Source: Thermocrispum municipale DSM 44069
Lineage (GTDB): Bacteria > Actinomycetota > Actinomycetes > Mycobacteriales > Pseudonocardiaceae
Reading direction: 5' to 3'
Assembly: GCF_000427825.1 (NCBI RefSeq)
Contig: NZ_KE386593.1
Location: 219,253-283,252 of the forward strand
DNA: 64,000 nt
The number at the start of each line of letters is the position of its first letter. Within the stretch, counting starts at the first letter, position 1. The position numbers and the translations under genes are program-made. The notes beneath the pieces are model-generated. The model was not told where the DNA came from. It saw only the letters and a program-made list of their open reading frames with translations, and did not search any database. This document shows, piece by piece, positions 31,282 through 40,196 of the stretch.

Positions 31282-32040
31282 ATGGAACTTGCATCGACTT
31301 CGGCCATCGTGACGGGTGGCGCTTCCGGGCTCGGTGGCGCTACCGCCGCCGCACTCGCCGCCAAGGGCGCGACCGTCTTCGCGCTGGATCTCGCCCCGGC
31401 GATCGACAAGGCGCCCCACCCCGACGGCGTGACCTACGTCGAAGCCGACGTGACCAACCCCGAGCAAGTACAGGCCGCCGTGGACAAGGCCGCGAACGCG
31501 GGCGTGCCGCTGCGGGTGGCGGTCAACTGCGCCGGTGTCGGCTGGGCGGGTCGCGTGCTGTCCAAGAAGGGGCCGCACGATCTGGACCTGTTCCGCAAGG
31601 TGCTGGAGGTCAACCTGCTCGGCACCTTCAACGTCATGCGGCTGGCCGCCGAGGCGATGGCCAAGACCGAACCGTTGGCCGACGACCAGCGTGGCGTGGT
31701 GATCAACACCGCGTCGATCGCCGCGTTCGAGGGGCAGATCGGCCAGATCGCCTACGCCGCGTCCAAGGCGGGCGTGGCGGGCATGACGCTGCCCGCCGCC
31801 CGTGACCTGGCCTCGCAGGGCATCCGGGTGCTCACCATCGCGCCGGGCATCGTGGACACGCCGATGCTGGCCGGCGTGACCGACGAGTTCCGGGCAGGTC
31901 TGGCCGCCGGGGTGCCGTTCCCGAAGCGGCTCGGCAGGCCGGAGGAGTACGCGAAGCTGGCCGTCAACCTGATCGAGCACGACTACCTCAACGGCGAGGT
32001 CGTCCGGATGGACGGCGCGCTGCGGATGGCCCCGCGCTGA
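31282..32040 (+). CDS. Short-chain dehydrogenase, 3-hydroxyacyl-CoA dehydrogenase type 2-like
   Basis: A 252-residue NAD-dependent SDR. The cofactor motif is VTGGASGLGGATAAALAAKG with an Asp ending strand 2 (ALDLAP, favouring NAD). The active site is NTASIAAFEGQIGQIAYAASKAGV (Ser, Tyr, Lys). The late segment APGIVDTPMLAG and the end VVRMDGALRMAPR match the HSD17B10/type 2 3-hydroxyacyl-CoA dehydrogenases of fatty-acid and branched-chain amino-acid breakdown. It is divergent from the molybdoenzyme gene and convergent with the RecB-like nuclease gene, with a shared hairpin between. Confidence 0.92.
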   Translation: MELASTSAIVTGGASGLGGATAAALAAKGATVFALDLAPAIDKAPHPDGVTYVEADVTNPEQVQAAVDKAANAGVPLRVAVNCAGVGWAGRVLSKKGPHDLDLFRKVLEVNLLGTFNVMRLAAEAMAKTEPLADDQRGVVINTASIAAFEGQIGQIAYAASKAGVAGMTLPAARDLASQGIRVLTIAPGIVDTPMLAGVTDEFRAGLAAGVPFPKRLGRPEEYAKLAVNLIEHDYLNGEVVRMDGALRMAPR

Positions 32041-32061
32041 TCGACGAATCCTGACCAGGAC

Positions 32062-32093
32062 GAGCCGGCCCGATGACCTCGTCGGGCCGGCTC
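32062..32093. terminator. Bidirectional hairpin between convergent genes
   Basis: A perfect 12-bp stem, GAGCCGGCCCGA (32062-32073) with TCGGGCCGGCTC (32082-32093), has an eight-base loop. It would serve both the SDR gene and the nuclease gene, whose stop codon it touches. Confidence 0.8.
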
Positions 32094-33741
32094 ACAAGTC
32101 TCCGACGTAAGGAATCTCGGTGTTGGCCGTGCTGGTCATCCACTCGCGCAGCACGAACGTGGCCCGCACGTCGTCCTCGTTGTACCGCAGCAACCGAGCC
32201 CGCTGAGCCGGATCGGCTTCGCCTTCGCCGAGCCCGACCGCCTCCCGGTACCAACGCATGGACGCCTCGCCACCGGCATCCGGGTCGTGCCACTCGTAGC
32301 CGGCCACCCGGGCGATGACCTTCAGCCCCTTGCCGTGCGCGCACAGGAAGCTGTCGACCACGCAGACGAACATGTCGACCCACTCGTCGGAGTCGATGAA
32401 CTCCTGAACCTCCGCCACGCTCGGGATGCCCGGCATGCCCGCGAACCGCTCGGCCGACCCCAGCAGCCAGCGGTTCTCCGCCCACGCGTTGTAGCAGTAG
32501 GCACGGAACGTCAGGCCACGCGCGGCCGCCCGCGACCGCACATCGGTGAACCATGCCCAGAACTCGGCGAACGAGCGGGCCTCGTCCTCGGTCGGCAGCG
32601 GCTCCCACGTGCCGAATGCTCGGTAGGTCTGCGGCAGGCCGATGTCGGCACCGCTGAGCAACGTGCCCCACAAATACGCGCCGTGGTCGACGTAGCTCTC
32701 CATGTCGACGTCCACCTCGACGTCGCCGCGCGGGACCTCGATCCGCGGCACCAGGCGCACGACGGACAGGCCCGCCTGCCACGCCCGCGCCAGCGCCACG
32801 GCGTTCTCGAACGTCGTGCCGGTGAACGCGATAGGTGGCTCGGCCTTGGGATCGGCGGCAGCCAGCGACGCCACGGTCTCGAAACCCGCCTCGCGCAGCG
32901 CGACCGCGTCATCGCCGCGGACGACCAGGCTCACGTCCTGCTTGTCGTGCAGCATCTTCTCGCACACCGGCCACCACGGGCAGTGCCTGCAGGCCAGGAT
33001 GCGCGACGGCTGCGCCAGCGGCTCGGCACCGCTGGCAGCGGCGGCGGCCACGGCCAGCCGGTCGGCGAAGCGCTCGGCGTACTCCTGCATCGTCGACTTC
33101 TCACCGGGGAAGCTGGGGGCGAGCAGGTCGTGCCACAACACCACGTCGGCATCGAGCCCGATGACGCCGCCGACCACGCGATCCGGGTCGGCGTACCCGG
33201 CGGCACGCAGCAGCTCGACGACGTGCGCCAGGCGGAACTGGTCTCGTGGATGCGACCGGACCTTGCGCTCGGGGTCCTCCCGCGCGTTGTCCGGGTTCAG
33301 GTCGGTCAATGCCGTGGTCAGCGCGCCCTCGCCGGGGTCGGTGATGCGGTGCCGCACGACGATCACCGGGACGTAGCCGCCGGGCGTGCGGACCAGCAGC
33401 TCGGCACCGCCGCGCCGGCCCGCCTCGACATCGACCGGCAACAACCCGCCGGAGATGACCGAGACGCCCTGCTGCAGCGCGGCGACGGTGGCGGCGATGC
33501 GCTCCTCCGGCTCGGCGTCGGTCGGCACCTCCACCCAGCCCGAACCCCGGAACTCCTCGGCAAGCAGCTTGGCGATCGCGGCCCGGTGCGCCTGCGCGTC
33601 GGCCTTCCGCTGCTCGACCGCCGGGTTCTCGGGCAACGGGTCGAGCTGCGGCGCCGCCGGATCGTGCTCCCAGTGCACGCGCCGCCTGCACCGCGTGACC
33701 ACTCCGGCGTCCAGCACCACGTTCGCCAAGCTCATCACCAC
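32092..33741 (-). CDS. TM0106-family RecB-like nuclease with RNase H-like C-terminal domain
   Basis: A 549-residue protein. The N-terminal half is a PD-(D/E)XK/RecB-like region (VVLDAGVVTRCRRRVHWEHDP, then GLLPVDVEAGRRGGAELLV, VRHRITDP) ending in a Cys cluster CRHCPWWPVCEKML that would hold an Fe-S or Zn site. The C-terminal half is a predicted RNase H-fold domain with VDVDMESYVDHGAYLWG and a final LLRYNEDDVRATFVLREW. Proteins of this type are predicted nucleases of unknown pathway. The GTG at 33741, six bases after TATGGT, is chosen as a leaderless start; an ATG at 33735 is the alternative. The frame continues open to 35193 but that part is shadow. Confidence 0.85.
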   Translation of the reverse strand: MVMSLANVVLDAGVVTRCRRRVHWEHDPAAPQLDPLPENPAVEQRKADAQAHRAAIAKLLAEEFRGSGWVEVPTDAEPEERIAATVAALQQGVSVISGGLLPVDVEAGRRGGAELLVRTPGGYVPVIVVRHRITDPGEGALTTALTDLNPDNAREDPERKVRSHPRDQFRLAHVVELLRAAGYADPDRVVGGVIGLDADVVLWHDLLAPSFPGEKSTMQEYAERFADRLAVAAAAASGAEPLAQPSRILACRHCPWWPVCEKMLHDKQDVSLVVRGDDAVALREAGFETVASLAAADPKAEPPIAFTGTTFENAVALARAWQAGLSVVRLVPRIEVPRGDVEVDVDMESYVDHGAYLWGTLLSGADIGLPQTYRAFGTWEPLPTEDEARSFAEFWAWFTDVRSRAAARGLTFRAYCYNAWAENRWLLGSAERFAGMPGIPSVAEVQEFIDSDEWVDMFVCVVDSFLCAHGKGLKVIARVAGYEWHDPDAGGEASMRWYREAVGLGEGEADPAQRARLLRYNEDDVRATFVLREWMTSTANTEIPYVGDL

Positions 33742-33747
33742 GCGTTC

Positions 33748-33753
33748 ACCATA
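33748..33753 (-). promoter_or_regulatory. Leaderless -10 box for the RecB-like nuclease
   Basis: The minus strand reads TATGGT, six bases, then the GTG at 33741. Confidence 0.5.
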
Positions 33754-33801
33754 GGCGGCACCACTGACGGTGTCGGTCGTGCCAACCGGCCCGGTGCGGG
33801 T

Positions 33802-33807
33802 TAGGTT
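33802..33807 (+). promoter_or_regulatory. Leaderless -10 box for the Lys/Ala-rich protein
   Basis: TAGGTT is followed by exactly six bases and the ATG at 33814. It is divergent from the nuclease promoter about 50 bases away. Confidence 0.5.
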
Positions 33808-33813
33808 GATGAC

Positions 33814-34491
33814 ATGGCGGCGAGCGAGTCGAACCTCGACGATCCGGGCATGCTGGCCGAAGTGGTTTCCTCGATCGAGCGCGCCGGGCACTCCAAGACG
33901 GCCCGGAAGGCCGCGAAGAAGGAGGCCAAGCGGCTCAAGCGCGCCGCCAAGAAGGAACGCAAGGCCACCAAGGCGGCCGCGAAGCAGGCGGCGAAGGCCA
34001 CGCGCAAGGCGATAGAAGAGGGCACCGAGGCACCAGGAGTGACGGTCGTGGCGAAGGCGAAGGAGCCGAAGATCACCGCGGGCAAAGTGCGCAACGCGAT
34101 CGCGCTCGGCAAGGCGGTGGCGCCGACGGTGCTGCCCGTCGTGGTGCCGTACCTGGTGCGGGCCGCCGGTGCGGGCCGAGAGGCCTACGAGCGCTACCGG
34201 GCGCGCAAGCTGGGCGTCAGTGTGGACGCGCTCGCCGAATACCGCGGGTACGGCGCCGCGCTGCACGCGCGCATCGCAGGCATCAGCGAAGGACTGCGGG
34301 AGCTGCGGGCCAGCGGCGACGAGGAGAAGGTGCAGTTCGCCGACCAGGCCGAGGACACCGTGCGCCAGCTGAGCGCGGCGGTGCGGGCCGCCGAGCGCAT
34401 GCCTTCGTCGCGCCGCAAGCAGGCCCATCGCGCGGTCGCCGGCGAGCTGGACGGCCTGGAGACGCGGTTGCTGCGCCACCTCGGGGTCTGA
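33814..34491 (+). CDS. Lys/Ala-rich protein (DUF6474-like)
   Basis: A 225-residue protein. Residues about 25-70 are a histone-H1-like Lys/Ala/Arg helix (KTARKAAKKEAKRLKRAAKK and similar). A hydrophobic patch VAPTVLPVVVPYLVRAAGAG (about 108-128) and a helical C-terminal domain (LAEYRGYGAALHARIAGISEG, QLSAAVRAAERMPSSRRKQAH) follow. The layout resembles the actinobacterial family I recall as DUF6474, of unknown function. The basic helix could bind nucleic acid or acidic lipid, and the hydrophobic patch could be a membrane-associated helix; both are inference. Confidence 0.75.
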   Translation: MAASESNLDDPGMLAEVVSSIERAGHSKTARKAAKKEAKRLKRAAKKERKATKAAAKQAAKATRKAIEEGTEAPGVTVVAKAKEPKITAGKVRNAIALGKAVAPTVLPVVVPYLVRAAGAGREAYERYRARKLGVSVDALAEYRGYGAALHARIAGISEGLRELRASGDEEKVQFADQAEDTVRQLSAAVRAAERMPSSRRKQAHRAVAGELDGLETRLLRHLGV

Positions 34492-34798
34492 CGGGCAGGT
34501 ACTCGGAGGGAACGCGCACGGGCCGGCGCCACCGACCGGCCGAGCGCGCGCCATGCACCGCCGCCCTAACTGGTTCTTCTGCGCACCGACCGAGCACCGC
34601 CACGGGCCGGCCGCCAGCAACCGACCGAGCGCCCGCCGCGCACCACCGCCCAGCTTGGCCGCTCGCGAACCGACCGAGCACCGATCGAGCGGCCCGCGCC
34701 CGGAACGACCGAGCGCACACCCACGCACCCGCGCCCGAAGTGGCACGCCCTCCGACCGCATGGCGAGACGAGGGCGAACCCCCGGATACCCTGATGGT
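34492..34798. repeat. Gene-free stretch with six CCGACCGAGC-type repeats
   Basis: The motif ACCGACCGAGC(A/G)C or a close variant occurs at about 34531, 34585, 34619, 34668, 34683 and 34703, always on the plus strand and at irregular spacing of 15-54 bases. No coding gene is convincing here. A similar CCGAGCGC word recurs in the repeat region 59838-60017. Confidence 0.6.
34787..34792 (+). promoter_or_regulatory. Leaderless -10 box for the membrane protein at 34799
   Basis: TACCCT is followed by exactly six bases and the GTG at 34799. Confidence 0.5.
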
Positions 34799-35350
34799 GT
34801 GAGCAGCCGTTCCCGCGTACACCCGGACATCCGGATCGCGCGCGGCTGCCTGCTTGCCGCCACCTCAGCGGTGCTGTCCATCACTGCGCACGCCGTCGCG
34901 AACGGTGCGCTTCCACCGTTGTCGCTGGCCCTGGTGATCGCCGGACTCACCGGCTGGATCTCCACCGCGCTCGTCGGCCGGGCGCACGGAACCCGCAGCG
35001 GTGGGCTGGTCGGCATCCTGATCGCGTTGGCCGGCTCGCAGCTGCTCACCCACTTCACGTTGACGTGGCTCAGCCACCCGGCGGCGGCGACGTCCGAGGT
35101 GAGCACGTGGGGGATGGTGGCCACGCACGCGTGCGCCACCGTGGCGATGGCCGCGCTGATCACCAGCGCCGAACGCGGCCTGCTGGCCGTCATCGCCGGG
35201 CTGTGCCGCGTGTTGCCGGTCGTCCTCCTGGCCGGGCCGCCGCGAGCCGAGGTCGCCAGAACGCCGGTCGACCCGGTCGTCCCCGCGACCTACACCGAGG
35301 TCCTGCTGCGCCGAGTGCACACCAGGCGCGGACCACCGCATCGCTCCTGA
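34799..35350 (+). CDS. Small polytopic membrane protein upstream of the copper cassette
   Basis: A 183-residue protein with about five hydrophobic helices (GCLLAATSAVLSITAHAVA, LALVIAGLTGWISTALVG, GILIALAGSQLLTHFTLTW, a further pair) and a basic tail. His and Met residues lie at membrane ends (TAHAVANG, LTHFTL, WLSHPA), which would suit metal handling. The GTG at 34799 is set by the leaderless -10 box. It is followed 73 bases later by the ycnI-like gene in the same direction. A link to copper is inferred from position. Confidence 0.72.
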   Translation: MSSRSRVHPDIRIARGCLLAATSAVLSITAHAVANGALPPLSLALVIAGLTGWISTALVGRAHGTRSGGLVGILIALAGSQLLTHFTLTWLSHPAAATSEVSTWGMVATHACATVAMAALITSAERGLLAVIAGLCRVLPVVLLAGPPRAEVARTPVDPVVPATYTEVLLRRVHTRRGPPHRS

Positions 35351-35423
35351 TCACACCACAGCCATGGGTGAACACCGCCCATGGTCATCCCGTTGCACGG
35401 CTAGATTCAGGAGCAATTCACGC

Positions 35424-36167
35424 ATGTCCAAGACTCGTCAACTCACCCGCGCGGCCGCCGTCCTGGCCGCCACGGCGGCCCTCGGCCTCTCGTCGACCGC
35501 GGTCGCATCCGCCCACGTCACCGCCCAGGTCTACGGTGCCCAGCCGGAGCAGGGCGGGCACGCGGCCATCACACTGCGGGTGCCCAACGAAGAGGAGAAG
35601 GCGGGCACCGACAAGGTCACCGTGCACTTCGACGAGGAGTACGCGCTGGCCAACGCACGCACCAAGCCGGTGCCCGGGTGGACCGCCAAGATCACCAAGA
35701 CCAAGCTGGACGAGCCCGTCACCACCGATGACGGCGCCGAGCTGACCGAAGTGGTCACGTCGATCACCTGGACCGCGGAGAAGGGCAGCGAGATCCCCGC
35801 GGGCGAGCAGTCCTACCAGGAGTTCTCGTTCTCCACCGGTCCGCTGCCCAAGGTCGACAGGCTGATCCTGCCCGCCGACCAGCACTACACCAACGGCACC
35901 ACGGTCAGCTGGGCGGACGAGGACCCGGAGGCCGACAAGCCCGCGCCTGCGGTCGAGTTGGCGCCGCCGTCCGGAGACGGCCACCACGGCGGAGCAGCCG
36001 CCGCCTCGCACGACAACGGTGACGACAGTGCGAACGCCGCGGCCGACGAGGACGCCACCGACACCACGGCTCGTTGGCTCGGCGGCATCGGCCTGGCGCT
36101 GGGTGCGCTCGGCGCGGGTGCCGGGATCGGTGCGGTCCTGCGGAGCCGGAAGAAGGCCTCGTCATGA
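35424..36167 (+). CDS. YcnI-like (DUF1775) copper-binding envelope protein
   Basis: A 247-residue secreted protein with a C-terminal anchor. The signal peptide ends SSTAVASAHVTAQ, so the mature protein would begin with the His that YcnI uses for copper binding. The DUF1775 domain (about 32-170) has ITLRVPNEEE, VPGWTAKI and ITWTAEKG. A His/Asp/Ala-rich stretch (HHGGAAAASHDN) and a C-terminal helix plus RSRKKASS follow. AGGAG lies about ten bases upstream of the ATG at 35424. It is coupled by ATGA to the CopC gene. YcnI-CopC-CopD cassettes acquire or buffer copper at the cell surface. Confidence 0.92.
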   Translation: MSKTRQLTRAAAVLAATAALGLSSTAVASAHVTAQVYGAQPEQGGHAAITLRVPNEEEKAGTDKVTVHFDEEYALANARTKPVPGWTAKITKTKLDEPVTTDDGAELTEVVTSITWTAEKGSEIPAGEQSYQEFSFSTGPLPKVDRLILPADQHYTNGTTVSWADEDPEADKPAPAVELAPPSGDGHHGGAAAASHDNGDDSANAAADEDATDTTARWLGGIGLALGALGAGAGIGAVLRSRKKASS

Positions 36168-36721
36168 AACGCCTGATCGCTGTCGTCGTCACCGCGCTGT
36201 TGACCGCACTCGGCGTCGGCGCGGTGGCGCAGCCTGCGTGGGCGCACAACGTGCTGATCTCGTCCGACCCGGCCAAGGGCGCCAAGATCGCCGAGGCACC
36301 GAGCGAGATCACGCTGACGTTCAACGCCAACGTGCAGGCCGGGCCGGGCAACCAGATCGTGGTCAACGGCCCGGACGGCAAGCAGTACACCGACCCCGAG
36401 GGCGAGGTGACGGTCGACGGGCCCGAGGCGAGTGTCGCGCTGGAGGGGCTCGGTCCGGCCGGTGAGTACACCATTGGCTATCGGATCCTGTCCGCCGACG
36501 GTCACGTGGTGCAGAACAAGCTGACGTTCACGCTGACCAAGGACGACCCGGCCAACGCGGGACGCGAGCCCTCCGACGGTGGCTCGCAGTCCTCGGCCGA
36601 CACCGCCGCGCAGGCCGAGGAGTCCGACGGCCTGCCGCTGTGGGTGTGGATCGGCGGCGCCGTCGTGCTGGTCGGCGTCGGTCTGGTGTTCGCGCTGCGC
36701 GTGGGCAAGGACCAGTCGTGA
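36164..36721 (+). CDS. CopC-domain copper-binding protein, membrane-anchored
   Basis: A 185-residue protein. The signal peptide ends PAWAHNVLISSDPAKG, leaving the copper-ligand His at the mature N-terminus. The CopC domain (about 27-120) contains the second His in YRILSADGHVVQNKLTF. An acidic Ser/Ala linker and a C-terminal helix (LWVWIGGAVVLVGVGLVFAL) anchor it. The ATG overlaps the upstream stop. In this position it would pass Cu(II) between YcnI and the CopD channel. Confidence 0.93.
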   Translation: MKRLIAVVVTALLTALGVGAVAQPAWAHNVLISSDPAKGAKIAEAPSEITLTFNANVQAGPGNQIVVNGPDGKQYTDPEGEVTVDGPEASVALEGLGPAGEYTIGYRILSADGHVVQNKLTFTLTKDDPANAGREPSDGGSQSSADTAAQAEESDGLPLWVWIGGAVVLVGVGLVFALRVGKDQS

Positions 36722-36740
36722 CGGGGCGGCGAGGCTGACG

Positions 36741-37766
36741 ATGGCGGAAGCGACCAGGACCCCGGCACCCGCGCGCTACCCGGCACTGATCACCGGCGTG
36801 ACCGGTGCGGTGCTGGGCACGCTCATCGGCCTGTCGGTGGTCAGCCTGACTCCGATCCCCGGGCTGGCCGATCCGGGTCCGGTGGTCCTGGTCGCCATCC
36901 CGCTGGTGCGCACCCTGCTCAACATCGCCGCGGTGGCCACCATCGGGCTGTCCCTGTTGCCGGTGCTGCTCGGCTACGACCGTCCGGATCTCACCGAACC
37001 CGTGCTGCGCCCGGCGCGCCGGGCGGCGTTCGCGGCGGCACTCGTCTGGTCGGCCGGCGCGCTGGTGCTGCTCCTGCTGCAGACGGCCGAGTACCGCGGA
37101 TCGGCCGAGACCATCGACATGGCCGACGTGTCGGACTACGTCACCACGGTCGGAGCGGGCAAAGCGCTGCTGATCGTCGCCGGGCTCGCGTTCCTGCACT
37201 GCGTCCTCGGCGTACTGGCCGTACGTCGCGGCGAACGCGTCCCGGCGGAGGCCCGCATCGGGCTTGCCTTGTTCGCGCTGCTGCCGCTGCCGATCACCGG
37301 TCATTCGTCGACGTGGGAGTACCACGACTACACGACCATTTCGATCGAGCTGCACGTCATGGCCGCGGCCGCGTGGGTGGGCGGACTCGCCACGCTCGCC
37401 GTGCTGTTGGCCGGCAACCGCGGGCTCTTGGCCACCGCCCTGCCGCGGTTCTCCAAGCTGGCGGGCGTCAGCCTGTTCGTGGTCGCGGGCACCGGGTTGT
37501 TCAACGCGATCGTCGAGCTGCTCGCCCAACCCGCGATGCCGTTCCTCGAGGCCGCGTTCGGCACGCCGTACGGCTGGCTGGTCATCGGCAAGATGGTGTG
37601 CCTTGCCGCGATCGCGGTGTTCGGCGCCCGCATGCGATGGCGGCTGCTGCCCGCGATCGCCGCCCACAAGAAGTCCGCTTTCGTCACCTGGGCGGCCGCC
37701 GAGGTCGCGGTGATGGGTGCGGCATTCGGTCTCGCGGTGGTTCTCGCCCGCTCCCCGGTGTCCTGA
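36741..37766 (+). CDS. CopD-family copper transport membrane protein
   Basis: A 341-residue protein with about eight helices. The family core is ITGHSSTWEYHDYTTISIELHVMAAAAWVGGL, which carries conserved His residues, followed by LFVVAGTGLFNAIVEL. The ATG at 36741 has GAGG seven bases upstream and follows the CopC gene by 19 bases. CopD is thought to move copper across the membrane, with CopC/YcnI as external donors. A possible hairpin (GAACGGGT with ACCCGTTC) spans the gap to the convergent gene at 37887. Confidence 0.9.
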   Translation: MAEATRTPAPARYPALITGVTGAVLGTLIGLSVVSLTPIPGLADPGPVVLVAIPLVRTLLNIAAVATIGLSLLPVLLGYDRPDLTEPVLRPARRAAFAAALVWSAGALVLLLLQTAEYRGSAETIDMADVSDYVTTVGAGKALLIVAGLAFLHCVLGVLAVRRGERVPAEARIGLALFALLPLPITGHSSTWEYHDYTTISIELHVMAAAAWVGGLATLAVLLAGNRGLLATALPRFSKLAGVSLFVVAGTGLFNAIVELLAQPAMPFLEAAFGTPYGWLVIGKMVCLAAIAVFGARMRWRLLPAIAAHKKSAFVTWAAAEVAVMGAAFGLAVVLARSPVS

Positions 37767-37886
37767 ACGGGTGACTAGCCGGACCGAACTTTCACCTCGT
37801 CGAGCGACTTCGCGCGGCAAGCGGTGAACGGCGGAAATCCATCGGTGAATGAACCCGTTCGGAGTACTGCCCGGACAGCGGTCGTG

Positions 37887-38786
37887 CTACCGGTATCGCG
37901 TCCAGACCGTCTCCGATCTACCCGCGCGCAGGTCCGCCAGCCTTCTGCGCAGCTCGGGGCGCACCTGTGGGTTGCTCCGTAGCGTGGGCAGCACACTGGT
38001 GGTGAGCTTCAGTTCCCGAACCGCACGCAGCACTGGATAACCGGACCACTGCAAGACGTCGAAACCGTAGGCGTCCGCCAACGCCTGGTAGACCGAGGCC
38101 GGCTCGCCGAACCGTTGTCCGCCGACGGCCACCGGCACCAGATCCCAGATCCGCGGGCCGTACCCGGACGAATCGAAGTCGCACAGCACCGGCCCGTCCG
38201 GCCCGACGAGCACGTTGCCCAGGTGGGCATCTCCGTGCACGACGGCGGACCCGAGCGGGAACTCCAGCCGCTGCAACTCGTCCTGCACCCGACGGCATGC
38301 GGCCAGCAGGAACGCCCGGTCGTCCGGGTCCAGCTCCTCCGCGTCCTGCAGCCTGGCCTGCACGTCGGCCAGCGGCTCCCACGGCCCGATGTGCTCGGGC
38401 TTCGGCACCGCGTGCAGGCGTTTCAGCAGCTCGGCCAACTCTTCCGGGGTGGCGGTCCGGCCGGCAGGCTCCACCCAGCGCCACACGGTCGCGGTGAACA
38501 CCGGGTTGTCGCCGTACACCGGCTGCGCAATCCCTGGATACAGCCGCACCGCGGGCACGTCGTGCTGCTCGAGGTGCCGGGCGAGCCGCACCACTTTGGC
38601 CGCCCGGTGCATCAACTTCCGCGACCCGACGATGCGCACGACGGCGGGGATCGACTTCAGGGCGTACACCGCGTTGTTGGTGAACCGCAGCAGCCGAGCA
38701 CCCTCGTGGTCCACGCCGAGCCGCTTGCACACCACCTGCAGGGCGGCCTGCAGCTTGTCCGGTGTGAAACGCGGTTCCCGCAGCAT
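37887..38786 (-). CDS. APH-family (aminoglycoside phosphotransferase-like) kinase
   Basis: A 299-residue small-molecule kinase. The catalytic loop is VVHGDAHLGNVLVG (HGDxxxxN) and the metal motif is LCDFDSSGYGPRIWDL. N-lobe features are YALKSIPAVVRIVG and LARHLEQHDVPAV. It starts 30 bases after the stop of the XRE-TPR regulator gene, so they form an operon. APH-fold kinases behind XRE regulators are common in actinomycetes and need not confer antibiotic resistance; the substrate is unknown. Confidence 0.9.
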   Translation of the reverse strand: MLREPRFTPDKLQAALQVVCKRLGVDHEGARLLRFTNNAVYALKSIPAVVRIVGSRKLMHRAAKVVRLARHLEQHDVPAVRLYPGIAQPVYGDNPVFTATVWRWVEPAGRTATPEELAELLKRLHAVPKPEHIGPWEPLADVQARLQDAEELDPDDRAFLLAACRRVQDELQRLEFPLGSAVVHGDAHLGNVLVGPDGPVLCDFDSSGYGPRIWDLVPVAVGGQRFGEPASVYQALADAYGFDVLQWSGYPVLRAVRELKLTTSVLPTLRSNPQVRPELRRRLADLRAGRSETVWTRYR

Positions 38787-38816
38787 CCCGCCCCTCTCGT
38801 TGGGGATGCCGAGCCC

Positions 38817-40196
38817 CTAAGCCGCGTAGAAGGCGTTGATGCGCTCGGCGAGTTCGCGTGCGTCCGGGTTGTTCACGCGCCGCTCCGCCTCGCGCTTCAG
38901 CGGCTTCATCCGGTCCTTGATCCGGGCGGACTTGATGCTCTCGGCACACTCCAGTGCGGACCGGCCGACCTTGGCGCCGTGGTCGATGTCGCCCTCCAAC
39001 AGGTGGTTGGTGGCCAGCGCGCTCAAGTTGAACGCCTTGCTGCGCGCCATGTCATCGCCGTAGCCGTCGATCGCCCTGGTCAGCGCGGGAATCGCGTACT
39101 TGGTGTGCTCGGTCAGTCCCGGCTGCTGGGCGAGCACGGTGTGCACCGTGCCGATCATCGCGTGCACGTCGGTCTGGTTGAAGAACTGCGCCCACGCGGG
39201 GACCTCTTCACCTTCTGCCCTGGCGAAGGTGTCCCTGGTCATGCCGAGCAGCCGCAGCGCCTGCTCCTCGTTGCCCATCATCGCGTAGGCCCACGCCTCG
39301 TTCGCGGTGAGCACCGCCACCGACAGCTGCGAGCCGGATTCCTGCGCGGCGATCTGGCCGAGCTGGAACATCTTCAACGCGTCGTCGGGCGACTCGTAGT
39401 GCAGGTACACCCGGCCCATGCGGTAGAGGATGTTGGCCACCAGCGGGTGGCTTCCGCCCTCCTTGGCCAGCTCGAGCGCCTTGGCGAAGTGCCCGCGGGC
39501 GGAGTCCACCAGGCCGGTGTCGAACGACGTCCAGCCCGCCACGTTGTGCAGGTCCGCCAATGCCACGTACAGCCGCGATTTCACCTGCTCGGTGGCGCTC
39601 GAGTTGAGCATCTGCTGACCCCAGCCGAGCTGGGCGATCACCGCATCCCGGCAGAACCCGCCGCCGTACTGGTAGTCCAGCGCGCGAAGCGCTCTCGTCG
39701 CTGCTTCGACCTGCCGTACGTCGGCCATCCCGATACGGTTCGGGGCCGGAGTCACCGCCGGTCGGGGCGCAGTCCACGACCCGGAGTCCGCAGCGAACAC
39801 CGTGGCACCCATGGTGACCTGTGCGGCGTGCGCGAGAAACCTCCGTCGTTTCACCGCCTCGTCCTCCTCAGCCTGCTGCTCGTCGGCCGCACCGACGACC
39901 GTGATCTGGGTGGCCTCGTCGTAGGCCAGCCCCATGTAGCCCCTGGGGATGCCCAGACCCTGGGCGATGCGCACGAGCACGTCGTAGGCCATGACCTGAC
40001 GGCCCTTGAGGATTTCCGACACCTCGGACTGCGACTGACCGGTCGCTGCGGCGATCTGCCGTTGGGAAATGCCTTCCTTCCGCAGCAGCAGGTACACCTT
40101 GCTGATGTCGCGTGCCGCTAGCGCTTCCCGCATGTCCTTGGTCTCCCAGACCTTCTCGGAGACCAGGTGAGCGACCTTTTCCTCGCTGGCATCCAT
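38817..40196 (-). CDS. XRE-family transcriptional regulator with TPR-like C-terminus
   Basis: A 459-residue regulator. The N-terminal helix-turn-helix (about 40-75) is GISQRQIAAATGQSQSEVSEILKG. A linker carries EATQITVVG and a KRRRFL segment, followed by a TPR-like helical repeat domain (about 170-455) with many paired helices, such as ARGHFAKALELAKEG and NILYRMGRVYLHYESPDDALKMF. This is the standard actinomycete XRE-TPR layout, in which the TPR domain binds a peptide or small ligand. It is upstream of the APH-like kinase gene and divergent from two small genes at 40484 and 40846. GAGGATG precedes the ATG. Confidence 0.92.
   Translation of the reverse strand: MDASEEKVAHLVSEKVWETKDMREALAARDISKVYLLLRKEGISQRQIAAATGQSQSEVSEILKGRQVMAYDVLVRIAQGLGIPRGYMGLAYDEATQITVVGAADEQQAEEDEAVKRRRFLAHAAQVTMGATVFAADSGSWTAPRPAVTPAPNRIGMADVRQVEAATRALRALDYQYGGGFCRDAVIAQLGWGQQMLNSSATEQVKSRLYVALADLHNVAGWTSFDTGLVDSARGHFAKALELAKEGGSHPLVANILYRMGRVYLHYESPDDALKMFQLGQIAAQESGSQLSVAVLTANEAWAYAMMGNEEQALRLLGMTRDTFARAEGEEVPAWAQFFNQTDVHAMIGTVHTVLAQQPGLTEHTKYAIPALTRAIDGYGDDMARSKAFNLSALATNHLLEGDIDHGAKVGRSALECAESIKSARIKDRMKPLKREAERRVNNPDARELAERINAFYAA

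Noticed and set aside
33742..35193. N-terminal extension of the RecB-like nuclease to 1033 residues
   Set aside because: The extra part reads through two other genes on the opposite strand and a repeat region; a leaderless promoter marks the start at 33741.
37887..38786. Antibiotic resistance aminoglycoside phosphotransferase
   Set aside because: The APH fold is shared by many small-molecule kinases; sequence alone gives no sign of aminoglycoside specificity.
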